Source of the DNA: Streptomyces sp. CB02923 | GTDB taxonomy: Bacteria; Actinomycetota; Actinomycetes; Streptomycetales; Streptomycetaceae | Assembly (NCBI RefSeq): GCF_001905005.1 | Contig: NZ_LWKZ01000016.1 | Span: forward strand, 1-45,681 | Direction of reading: 5' to 3' | Length of the DNA stretch: 45,681 nt | Shown: piece by piece, positions 16,108 through 23,435 of the stretch | How the letters are laid out: every line of letters starts with the position of its first letter | Position numbering within the stretch: the first letter of the stretch is position 1 | Made by a program: the position numbers and the translations under genes | Notes under the pieces: generated by a model | What the model was told of the DNA's origin: nothing | The model's database searches: none | The model's input: the letters and a program-made list of their open reading frames with translations, nothing else

Positions 16108-17019
16108 CTACGCGTTGGGCCGCCGCCCCCCAGCCGCATCAGCGGCCATCCCCTCCACCCGCTCCAGCAACGGCATCGGATCGATCCCCACCGCCCCCGG
16201 CAGGAAGGCCGCGATCTTCTCCGGCGTCCACCCGCCCTCCGCGTACCCGGAGCGCAGCTCCCTCGGCTGGGCCCACACCGCGATCTTCGGCCCGGCGACC
16301 GTGTAGACCTGCCCGGTGATCCGTTCCTTCTTGGCGCGGTCGCTGAGCAGGTAGACGACGAGGGCCGCGACGTCCTCGGGCTCGCCGATCTCCGTCAGTT
16401 CCGTCGGTACGCCGGCGGACATCCGCGTACGGGCGACGGGCGCGACCGCGTTGGCGGTCACGCCGTACCGGCTCAGGCCGAGCGCGGCGCTGCGCACCAG
16501 CGAGATGATGCCGCCCTTGGCCGCCGCGTAGTTGGCCTGGGAGACGCTGCCCTGGTGGTTGCCGCTGGTGAAGCCGATGAGGGTGCCGGACTTCTGCCGG
16601 CGCATGACCGCCGAGGCCGCCCGGAAGACGGTGAACGTGCCTTTCAGGTGGGTGGCGACGACCGGGTCCCACTCCTCCTCGGTCATGTTGAAGAGCATCC
16701 GCTCGCGCAGGATGCCGGCCACGCACACCACGCCGTCGACGCGTCCGTAGCGCGTGAGCGCCGTGTCCACGACGCGCCGGCCGCCCTCCATCGTGGACAC
16801 GTCGTCCGCGACGGCGACCGCCTCGCCGCCCGCCTGTTCGATCTCCTTGGCCACCGCCTCGGCGACCTCGCTGCTCGGCTCGGCGCCGTCGACCGCGACC
16901 CCGTAGTCGTTGACGACCACCCGGGCGCCCTGTCCGGCGCAGGCGAGGGCCACCGCGCGCCCGATGCCGCGGCCCGCACCGGTGACGGCGATCACTTTGT
17001 CCGCCAAGAAGTTCCCCAT
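16108..17019 (-). CDS. Short-chain dehydrogenase/reductase (3-hydroxyacyl-CoA dehydrogenase-like)
   Basis: The protein has 303 residues. It has the NAD(P) motif TGAGRGIGRAVALA, the acidic DDVS, the catalytic Tyr/Lys in SQANYAAAKGGI with Ser/Asn upstream (GFTSGNHQGS), and GPKIAVW near the end. The N-terminal NDYGVAVDGAEPSSEVAEAV resembles the dehydrogenase half of peroxisomal multifunctional enzyme 2 (HSD17B4-like), as seen in CoA-linked sterol and fatty-acid pathways. Likely role: oxidation of a 3-hydroxyacyl-CoA. Its start, ATG 17019, has GGAAGGGG upstream and operator E 23 bp away. It is the first gene of the minus-strand run SDR, ACAD, ADH. Confidence 0.92.
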   Translation of the reverse strand: MGNFLADKVIAVTGAGRGIGRAVALACAGQGARVVVNDYGVAVDGAEPSSEVAEAVAKEIEQAGGEAVAVADDVSTMEGGRRVVDTALTRYGRVDGVVCVAGILRERMLFNMTEEEWDPVVATHLKGTFTVFRAASAVMRRQKSGTLIGFTSGNHQGSVSQANYAAAKGGIISLVRSAALGLSRYGVTANAVAPVARTRMSAGVPTELTEIGEPEDVAALVVYLLSDRAKKERITGQVYTVAGPKIAVWAQPRELRSGYAEGGWTPEKIAAFLPGAVGIDPMPLLERVEGMAADAAGGRRPNA

Positions 17020-17041
17020 GCCGCGCCCCTTCCCGCAGTTT

Positions 17042-17056
17042 CTGACGACCCGTTAG
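17042..17056. promoter_or_regulatory. Palindromic operator E (CTGACG-ACC-CGTTAG)
   Basis: One-mismatch copy of the 15-bp motif in the 92-bp divergent gap between the SDR and cyclase genes; one bound dimer could control both directions. Confidence 0.7.
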
Positions 17057-17111
17057 ATTTTTGAGCAGTCCCGCACCGAGCACAAGACCCGGCGCACCCC
17101 GAGGAGGGCCC

Positions 17112-18053
17112 ATGCCGCTGCCCGCCGAGTTCCACGCCCTCGCCGAACGGGTGAACAACTGGGGCCGCTGGGGCGCGGACGACGAGATCGGCACGCTCAA
17201 CCTGCTGACACCCGACGTCGTACGGGAGGCCGCCGCCACCGTCCGCTCCGGGCGCCGCGTCCCGCTCGCGCTGCCGCTGCGGCAGGACGGCGTACAGATC
17301 GGACTGATCCCCGGCCGGATCAACCCGCTGCACACCATGACCGCGATCAACCAGGAGATCTTCGGCCCGGGGACGGTCGCCACCTCCGACGACGCCGTCA
17401 CCATGGGCCTCCAGGCGGCCACCCACTGGGACGGCCTGACCCACGTCTCGCACTCCGGCCGGCTCTACAACAACCGCCCCGCGGACTCCGTCACCGCGCA
17501 CGGCGGCGCCACCGCCCTCGGCATCGAGAAGGCGCCGCCGATCGTCTCGCGCGGCATCCTGCTCGACGTGGCCCGCGCCCGCCGCGAGGACCCGCAGAGC
17601 CCCGGGCGGCTGCCCGCCGGTCACGCGGTGACCCCGGAAGACCTGGACGCGGCGGAGGAACTGGCCGGGACGCGGGTACGGCCCGGCGACATCGCCCTCG
17701 TCCGCACCGGGCAGATCCAGCACTACCTGGCCGGCGACCGGGACGCGTACGCCTTCCCGTCACCCGGGCTGTCGGTCCGTACGCCCGCGTGGTTCCACGC
17801 GCGCGATGTCGCGGCCGTCGCCAACGACACCCTCACCTTCGAGATCTTCCCGCCGGAGATCGACGGCCTCTGGATGCCCGTACACGCACTGCACCTGGTG
17901 GAGATGGGCATGCTCCAGGGCCAGAACTGGAACCTGGAGGAGCTGGCCGGGGCCTGCGCGGAGGCGGGCCGCTACGCGTTCTTCCTCAGCGCGATGGCGG
18001 AGCCGTTCGTGGGCGGCACGGGGGCACCGGTGGCGCCGGTGGCGGTTCTCTGA
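17112..18053 (+). CDS. Cyclase family protein (kynurenine formamidase-like metal hydrolase)
   Basis: The protein has 313 residues. It matches the PF04199 cyclase fold: DEIGTLNLLTPDVV near the start, the metal-binding segment AATHWDGLTHVSHSG (HxG-type region with THWDGLTHV), GILLDVAR, then RPGDIALVRTG and the EIDGLWMPVHALHLVEMG segment. Relatives hydrolyse formamides or lactones, or open activated rings. ATG 17112 has GAGGAGGG directly upstream (17101-17108). It is divergent from the SDR gene under operator E, so it probably performs a hydrolytic step in the same pathway. Substrate unknown. Confidence 0.9.
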   Translation: MPLPAEFHALAERVNNWGRWGADDEIGTLNLLTPDVVREAAATVRSGRRVPLALPLRQDGVQIGLIPGRINPLHTMTAINQEIFGPGTVATSDDAVTMGLQAATHWDGLTHVSHSGRLYNNRPADSVTAHGGATALGIEKAPPIVSRGILLDVARARREDPQSPGRLPAGHAVTPEDLDAAEELAGTRVRPGDIALVRTGQIQHYLAGDRDAYAFPSPGLSVRTPAWFHARDVAAVANDTLTFEIFPPEIDGLWMPVHALHLVEMGMLQGQNWNLEELAGACAEAGRYAFFLSAMAEPFVGGTGAPVAPVAVL

Positions 18054-18056
18054 AGC

Positions 18057-18125
18057 CTCTGAAAACCCTGCGGCGGAACGCCTGAAACCCCTGCGCCGAA
18101 GCCCCTGAAACCCCTGCGGCGGCCG
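18057..18125 (+). repeat. Three imperfect copies of a 22-24 bp CCTGAAACCCCTGCGGCG unit
   Basis: Located just after the cyclase stop, in the 288-bp gap before the anti-sigma factor gene. The rest of the gap shows no gene. Function is unknown; no clear terminator hairpin was seen. Confidence 0.75.
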
Positions 18126-18341
18126 TACGCGGAGAAACGCTCCTCCGCCCCCAGCCGGATGGCGGTACGCCCGTGCGCACCCCGAGCGCGGCACCGCGGA
18201 CCACCACCCGGCTACAGGTCGCGACCCGCGCTCGCCGAGGCACTGCCCCCGCACCCTCGGCGTCCCCTCGCGGCGAATCGCTTCACCCCAGCGTCATCAA
18301 CCACACACGCCACGTCAACACCTGGTCTGGACTTTCCTCGG

Positions 18342-18815
18342 TCACGCGCGGTGCGGGAGGGCGCAGTGCGGGTCGTACGCACCCAGGTCCGAACCGGCGG
18401 CCAGCAGCATCGACTGGGCGCGGTCCACCTCGCACCAGATGCTCTTGCCGGCCCCCTCGGGCCGCCAGCCCCAGCGGTCCGCCAGCCCGTCGACCAGCTC
18501 CAGGCCGCGGCCGTTCATGTCGTCGCCGTCGGCGCGCCGGGGGCGCGGCGCACGGGCACTGCGGTCCGCGACCTCGACTCGTACGGTGCCCACCACGGCA
18601 CCCGAACCGGAGAAGCACATCCGCAGCTCGGCGGGGTTTCCGGTATGCACGACGGCATTGGTGACCAACTCGGAGATCAGCAGGATCAGCGTCTCCGCCA
18701 GTGGCTCGTCGGCCTCTATGCCCGAGCCGGCCAGCCGCGACCTGGCCCACCTACGGGCCCGCCCCACCTCCGCGGGGTCAGGCCGGACTTCCAACTGCAC
18801 TTGAAGCACCTGCAC
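18342..18815 (-). CDS. ATP-binding protein, RsbW/SpoIIAB-like anti-sigma regulatory factor
   Basis: The protein has 157 residues. The GHKL/HATPase_c boxes are visible: the N box SELVTNAVVHT (about residues 48-58), the G1-like VADRS and the G2-like NGRGLELVDGLADRWGW. It lacks a kinase dimerisation domain, as expected for Streptomyces anti-sigma/anti-anti-sigma switches; these bind ATP and may phosphorylate STAS partners. The cysteine/histidine-containing tail is long. It starts at GTG 18815. It sits between parts of the catabolic island but lacks the island operator, so it may be an unrelated resident. The 414-bp gap upstream (18816-19229) holds no gene I can support, only a palindrome at 18951. 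Confidence 0.88.
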   Translation of the reverse strand: MQVLQVQLEVRPDPAEVGRARRWARSRLAGSGIEADEPLAETLILLISELVTNAVVHTGNPAELRMCFSGSGAVVGTVRVEVADRSARAPRPRRADGDDMNGRGLELVDGLADRWGWRPEGAGKSIWCEVDRAQSMLLAAGSDLGAYDPHCALPHRA

Positions 18816-18950
18816 CGCTCACACCATCCGAACCGGCGGACACATCGCCTCGCGCCTCCGCGGGGTCACACTCCGTGACCCCGGTGAAGCACAGCATGGT
18901 TGACGTTCAGTCACCCCAACAAGCGCTTCGGGCATATTCCAGCGCAAGGG

Positions 18951-18969
18951 AGTATGCGTGGTGCATACT
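18951..18969. promoter_or_regulatory. Palindrome AGTATGC-N5-GCATACT upstream of the anti-sigma factor gene
   Basis: Perfect 7-bp arms with a 5-bp spacer, in an unusually AT-rich patch about 135 bp before the gene start. It resembles an operator, possibly overlapping a promoter (TACTGT hexamer). Binding protein unknown. Confidence 0.5.
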
Positions 18970-19229
18970 GTGCGACGCGCTTTGCCGGGAGTCGAACAAG
19001 AGGACTCAGCAACCCTCCTTCGAGGGCGAGCGGAGCACATTCGGCATCCCGGGTCGGTCACGACGACCCCACGGGAACAGTTGCGCCTCAGAACCACTCG
19101 CACCCAAGGGAGCGTACCCGAGCGGGACGCCGACTCCCCCCTGTGACGAGTTACGCCCAGGACACAACCCGATATCGACCCTCCGTGACCGCTCGCATGT
19201 ACGGAATCCGACATTCCGCACAAGATGCA

Positions 19230-20300
19230 CTACACGCCGACATTGCCGGTCAGCAGAGCCTCAGCGAGAACTTCTTCCGCATTTGGCCTGCTTTGCCACT
19301 GTTCGACCCGCAACCATGCTCGTTTGAGATGCAGATGTACGTCCGCCTCCCAGGTGAAGCCCATACCGCCGTGCACCTGGAGGCAGTCCCGGGCGTTGCG
19401 CACCGCGGCCTCGTCGGCGAGCAACTTCGCGCCGACTACTGCGAGTGACTGATCGACGAGAGAAGCCGCATATACGGCACTTCGCGCTATTTCCACTCGT
19501 ATCAGCATCTCGGCGCACAGATGTTTCACTGCTTGGAACGATCCGATCCGTACGCCGAACTGCTCACGCCGCCCGGCGTGTTCCACCGCCATCTCGACCG
19601 TACGGGCAGCACTGCCCAGCTGGAGCGCCGCGGTCAGCAGGGCGGCCTCACGGCGCAGCCGGGGCACGTCCAGAGAGCGCGGCGCGCGGCGTGGATAAGA
19701 GGTCACGCGCGCGAGCGGCGTCAGCGGATCGATCGAGCACACGGGCTCCTGAACGGGCCAGCCCGGATCATTCCAATACGCACGCCCGCACGCGTCCCCG
19801 TACGCGGCTCCGGACACGCCCCCGTACGCGTCCGCCCCCGGACCCCCAGCCACCCCGCCCTCGATCAAGATCAATTCATCGCAGTCCCCCGGGTGTTCCC
19901 AGAGCCCTCCCCCACCCGCTCCCACCTCGTACGCCCCCATCTCGTACGGCCCCATTCCGTACGACCCCACCTCGCACAGCCCCACCACCCGCTCCCCCTC
20001 CGCCACCCCCGGCACCACTCCCGCCAGCAGCTGCCCCGCCACCAGCGGCCCCGGCAGCAGCGCCCGCCCCGCCTCCTCGAAGACCAGCACCGCCTCCGGC
20101 AGCCCGAGCCCCACCCCGCCGTCCGCCTCCGGCAGCCGCAGGGCGAAGAACCCGGCCGCGCCCAGCTCACGCCAGAGCGCGCGGTCGAGCGCGGGGTGCT
20201 CCACGGCCGCCCGCAGCCGGTCCCTCCCGAAGCGCCGTGCCAGCAGTTCGCGGGTTCCCGACTGCAAGGCCCGTTGATCAGCGGTGGGTCGGAGGTCCAC
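19230..20300 (-). CDS. Acyl-CoA dehydrogenase, probable subunit of a heteromeric enzyme
   Basis: The protein has 356 residues. N-terminal (DLRPTADQRALQSGTRELLARRF) and C-terminal (RREQFGVRIGSFQAVKHLCAEM ... LQVHGGMGFTWEADVHLHLKRA) regions fit the acyl-CoA dehydrogenase fold. The middle beta domain is short and partly replaced by Gly/Tyr-rich repeats (YGMGPYEMGAYEVG), so FAD-binding there is degenerate. Actinobacterial enzymes of this type work as alpha2beta2 pairs encoded by adjacent genes, for example in cholesterol side-chain degradation. It starts at GTG 20300, 9 bp after the stop of the next acyl-CoA dehydrogenase, which supports such a pair. Confidence 0.88.
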   Translation of the reverse strand: MDLRPTADQRALQSGTRELLARRFGRDRLRAAVEHPALDRALWRELGAAGFFALRLPEADGGVGLGLPEAVLVFEEAGRALLPGPLVAGQLLAGVVPGVAEGERVVGLCEVGSYGMGPYEMGAYEVGAGGGGLWEHPGDCDELILIEGGVAGGPGADAYGGVSGAAYGDACGRAYWNDPGWPVQEPVCSIDPLTPLARVTSYPRRAPRSLDVPRLRREAALLTAALQLGSAARTVEMAVEHAGRREQFGVRIGSFQAVKHLCAEMLIRVEIARSAVYAASLVDQSLAVVGAKLLADEAAVRNARDCLQVHGGMGFTWEADVHLHLKRAWLRVEQWQSRPNAEEVLAEALLTGNVGV

Positions 20301-20309
20301 GGTGCCCGT

Positions 20310-21446
20310 TCACCGTCCCTTCGGCAGGCCGAGGATGCGCTCGGCGATGATGTCGCGCTGGATCTGCGACGTACCGGCCGCGATCGTGTACGCGAGGGAC
20401 GACAGCCGGTCCGCCGTCCACTCCTGGTCCGCGTCCAGCGCGCCGGCCGCCCCCAGCACCTCGGCGGCCGCGTCGTACAGCTCCTGGCGGGCCTGCGAAT
20501 AGCGCAGCTTGAAGACCGAGCCGCCCGCGCCCGGCACGCCGCCCGCCTCCCTGGCCGCGCCGACGTTGCGCTGGATGAGCCGCCACAGCGCGGTGAACTC
20601 GGCGTTCAGCCGGCCCAGCCGACGGCGCAGCACCGGGTCGTCCCAGCGCCCGTTCGCCCGTGCCGTACGGGCCAGCGCGCCGAGCGTACGGCGGCAGGCG
20701 ACGACCTCGCCGACGAAGGCGGTGCCCCGTTCGAAGGAGAGCGTGACCATGGTGACGCGCCAGCCGTCGTGCTCGGCGCCGACCCGGTTCGCCACCGGCA
20801 CCCGGACCGCGTCGAGGAAGACCTCGGCGAACTCGGCCGGGCCCGCGAGGGTACGCAGCGGCCGTACGGTGATCCCGGGCGCGTCCATCGGCATCGCCAG
20901 CCAGGAGATCCCCCGGTGTCTGGGCGCCTCCGGGTCCGTACGCACCAGCAACTCGCACCAGTCGGCGATCTCCGCGTGCGAGGTCCAGATCTTCTGCCCG
21001 GTGATCACGTAGTCGTCGCCGTCGCGGACCGCCCGCGTACGCAGGGCGGCGAGGTCGGAGCCCGCCTCCGGCTCGCTGAAACCCTGGCACCAGACCTCGT
21101 CGCCGCGCACGATGGGCGGAAGCCAGCGGGCGCGCTGCCCGTCCGTGCCCTCGGCGGCGATGGTCGGCCCGGCGTGCAGCAGCCCGACGAAGTTGGCGCC
21201 GACGTAGGGGGCCCCGGCCCGTTCCGTCTCCTCCAGGAAGATCAGCCGCTGGGTGGGTGAGGCGTCCCAGTGCAGGGCGCCGTACCCGGCGTCGTACAGC
21301 CGCCGCTGCCAGCCGAGGTCGTACGCGCGGCGGCCCGGCCAGTCCAGCGGGTCGGGCCGCGCCGGCAGGTCCGGGAGGGTCTTGGCGAGCCACTCCCGGA
21401 GCCGCGCACGGAACTCCTCCTCCGCGGGCGAGTACGTCAGGTCCAT
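20310..21446 (-). CDS. Acyl-CoA dehydrogenase, probable FAD-binding partner subunit
   Basis: The protein has 378 residues. Canonical motifs are present: FSEPEAGSDLAALRT, GQKIWTSHAEIADWCELLVRTD, RGISWLAMPMD and the C-terminal GTSQIQRDIIAERILGLP. It is longer and better conserved than its neighbour at 19230 and likely carries the complete flavin site of the heterotetramer. ATG 21446 has GGGGA 8 bases upstream. It is translated between the amidohydrolase (59 bp upstream) and the partner dehydrogenase, so the three genes probably form one transcript from operator F. Confidence 0.92.
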   Translation of the reverse strand: MDLTYSPAEEEFRARLREWLAKTLPDLPARPDPLDWPGRRAYDLGWQRRLYDAGYGALHWDASPTQRLIFLEETERAGAPYVGANFVGLLHAGPTIAAEGTDGQRARWLPPIVRGDEVWCQGFSEPEAGSDLAALRTRAVRDGDDYVITGQKIWTSHAEIADWCELLVRTDPEAPRHRGISWLAMPMDAPGITVRPLRTLAGPAEFAEVFLDAVRVPVANRVGAEHDGWRVTMVTLSFERGTAFVGEVVACRRTLGALARTARANGRWDDPVLRRRLGRLNAEFTALWRLIQRNVGAAREAGGVPGAGGSVFKLRYSQARQELYDAAAEVLGAAGALDADQEWTADRLSSLAYTIAAGTSQIQRDIIAERILGLPKGR

Positions 21447-21505
21447 CGGCCGAGTCCCCGATCCGTCAGAAGGAATCCAGCGCTGTCACGCGAGGACCGG
21501 GCCTG

Positions 21506-22693
21506 TCACGCGAGATCCAGATCCAGCATGCGGATCGCGTTGCCGCGCATCAGCTTGTACACGGTCTCCTCGTCCAGTCCCTTCACGTGGTCGAGGGCGA
21601 CCTCCTTGGTGTGCGGGAACGTCGAGTCCACATGCGGGTAATCGGTCTCGAAGGTCGCGTTGTCCCGGCCGACCACGTCGAGCGAGGCGACACCGTGCTT
21701 GTCGCGGAAGAAGCAGCAGAAGATCTGCCGGTAGTAGTACGAGGAGGGCGGCTCGGGGATCAGGTCGCGCACCCCGCCCCAGGCGCGGTGTTCCTCCCAC
21801 ACGTCGTCCGCGCGCTCCAGGGCGTACGGTATCCAGCCCATCTGGCCCTCGCTGTAAGCGAGTTTGAGGAGCGGGAACTTCACCAGGACCCCGCTGAAGA
21901 GGAAGTCCATCATCGACGCCATGGCGTTGTTGAAGCTCAGCGACGCCTGGACGGCGGGCGGCGCGTCGGGGGAGGCGGCCGGCATCTGCGAGCTGGAGCC
22001 GATGTGCATGTTGACCACCGTCCCGGTCTCCTCGCAGACCGCGAAGAAGGGGTCCCAGTAGCCGGAGTGGATCGACGGCAGTCCGAGGTGGGTCGGTATC
22101 TCGCTGAACGTCACGGCCCGCACCCCGCGCGCCGCGTTCCGCCGTATCTCGGCGACGGCCAGGCCGATGTCCCACAGCGGAATGAGGCACAGCGGGATCA
22201 GCCGCCCGCCGCTGTCGCCGCACCACTCCTCCACCATCCAGTCGTTGTACGCGCGCACGCAGGCCAGGGCGACCTCCTTGTCGCGCGCCTCGGCGAACGT
22301 CTGGCCGCAGAAGCGGGGGAAGGTCGGGAAGCACAGCGACGCCTCGACGTGGTTGAGGTCCATGTCCTTGAGCCGCTCGGCCGGGTCCCAGCAGCCGGGG
22401 CGCATCTCGGCGCGGGTGATGCCCTCCAGCGTCATCTCGTCGCGGTCGAAGCCGACGGCGGCGATGTTGCGCTTGTACGGGAACTTCAGGTCCTCGTAGA
22501 TCCACCAGTCCGTGGCCGGGCCGTCCGGGTCCATCGTGATCACGTACTTGCCGCCGGTGTACGCCAGCTCGCCGATGCCCGCGGTTAGGGGCTGCGGCCC
22601 CCGCGCCCGGTACTTCGCCGGCAGCCAGGTCTCGAAGAGGTGCGCGGGCTCGATGACGTGGTCGTCGACGCTGACGATGCGCGGTAGCTCCAT
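21506..22693 (-). CDS. Amidohydrolase-2 family metal hydrolase/decarboxylase (ACMSD-like)
   Basis: The protein has 395 residues and a TIM-barrel metal enzyme pattern. VSVDDHVIEP (about residues 7-16) replaces the classical HxH, a His is in NMHIGSSSQ, and the metal Asp is in TDYPHVDSTFPHT. This subgroup is common in actinomycete catabolic clusters next to acyl-CoA dehydrogenases; members decarboxylate or hydrolyse activated acids. ATG 22693 is set by GAGGGG 6 bases upstream; a frame extension to 22906 is not coding-like. It is the first gene of the transcript that also holds both acyl-CoA dehydrogenase subunits; operator F is 60 bp upstream. Confidence 0.92.
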   Translation of the reverse strand: MELPRIVSVDDHVIEPAHLFETWLPAKYRARGPQPLTAGIGELAYTGGKYVITMDPDGPATDWWIYEDLKFPYKRNIAAVGFDRDEMTLEGITRAEMRPGCWDPAERLKDMDLNHVEASLCFPTFPRFCGQTFAEARDKEVALACVRAYNDWMVEEWCGDSGGRLIPLCLIPLWDIGLAVAEIRRNAARGVRAVTFSEIPTHLGLPSIHSGYWDPFFAVCEETGTVVNMHIGSSSQMPAASPDAPPAVQASLSFNNAMASMMDFLFSGVLVKFPLLKLAYSEGQMGWIPYALERADDVWEEHRAWGGVRDLIPEPPSSYYYRQIFCCFFRDKHGVASLDVVGRDNATFETDYPHVDSTFPHTKEVALDHVKGLDEETVYKLMRGNAIRMLDLDLA

Positions 22694-22752
22694 CCGATTC
22701 CCCTCACACGGTTCCACCGGCCGGTGCCCGACGGGCCGCCGCGGCCGAGTAT

Positions 22753-22767
22753 CTGATGACCCGTCAG
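22753..22767. promoter_or_regulatory. Palindromic operator F (CTGATG-ACC-CGTCAG)
   Basis: One-mismatch copy of the 15-bp motif, 60 bp before the amidohydrolase start. It marks the right edge of the regulon. Confidence 0.7.
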
Positions 22768-22865
22768 GTACGAGGCTAGCCGGGCGCCCGGGGGTCGACA
22801 AGGCGCACGACGGGCGGGGCCGGGGGTGGACGGGGCGGGAGTTGAACGCGTTAAGTGACAGGGTC

Positions 22866-23216
22866 AGTTGGGGCGGTGCCGGTCCAGACACGCGCATCGC
22901 GATCATCTGCGACGTCCCGCTCGGTCAGGCGGCACACGCGGCAGGCGGCCCGGTAGCGCTGGCCGACGACCCGGACGCGGTCCGCGGCATGCTCCACCTC
23001 ATGCGGCAGAACCTCGCCACGATGGAGACGCCGCCGGTACCTCGCGCGTTCGCCGCGTTGCAGGCTCTGCCGCAAGGGCTCCTTGTGGCCGCGCTCCGGC
23101 GCTTCCTGAAGAGCCCGACAGCCGTGCACAGCGGACTCAGCGACCGCTCGCCCGCCACGGCGGCCGAACTGGAACGGCTGGCCGAACAGCTCCGTGCCCC
23201 TGCGGGAGCCCGCTAA
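22866..23216 (+). pseudogene. Remnant of a larger gene (C-terminal fragment, unknown product)
   Basis: From about 22870 the plus strand has strong coding-type third-position G/C and a protein-like sequence (TRIAIICDVPLGQAAHAAGG ... MRQNLATMETPPVPRAFAALQ ... LKSPTAVHSGLSDRSPA ... ELERLAEQL). It ends at TAG/TAA-type stop 23214-23216. No convincing start or ribosome site exists upstream; the frame continues into the operator region through non-coding-like sequence containing a TTA codon. I read it as the 3' end of a decayed gene. A short gene of about 110 residues with an unusual start is possible. The family was not recognised. Confidence 0.45.
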
Positions 23217-23435
23217 GCGCCCCAGGACGGCGAAATCCTCACCACGCACACCACCGCCAGTCCCACAGTCCTCGGCCCCACCTCCGCCGGCTCCCCGGAC
23301 GGTAACCGCTGACCTCATGACCGTTTCGGCAGCAATGGAGCGTCCGGCCTTCGGAGTTGGCGTGGCTTTCTGCCCCATTGGGGCCACGTCTTCAGAGGGC
23401 GCTGCGTTACAGGGCGAACGTTGGTTGAGGCGGCA

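Noticed and set aside
18819..19223. Open frame upstream of the anti-sigma gene as a separate small regulator
   Set aside because: No HTH, no typical XRE or DUF397 pattern, poor third-position bias.
21455..21469. CGTCAG half-site before the acyl-CoA dehydrogenase at 21446 as a seventh operator
   Set aside because: Only one arm matches; the other half does not form a palindrome.
22851..23387. Minus-strand frame of 178 residues
   Set aside because: The plus strand shows better coding bias here; the minus frame has no domain-like sequence.
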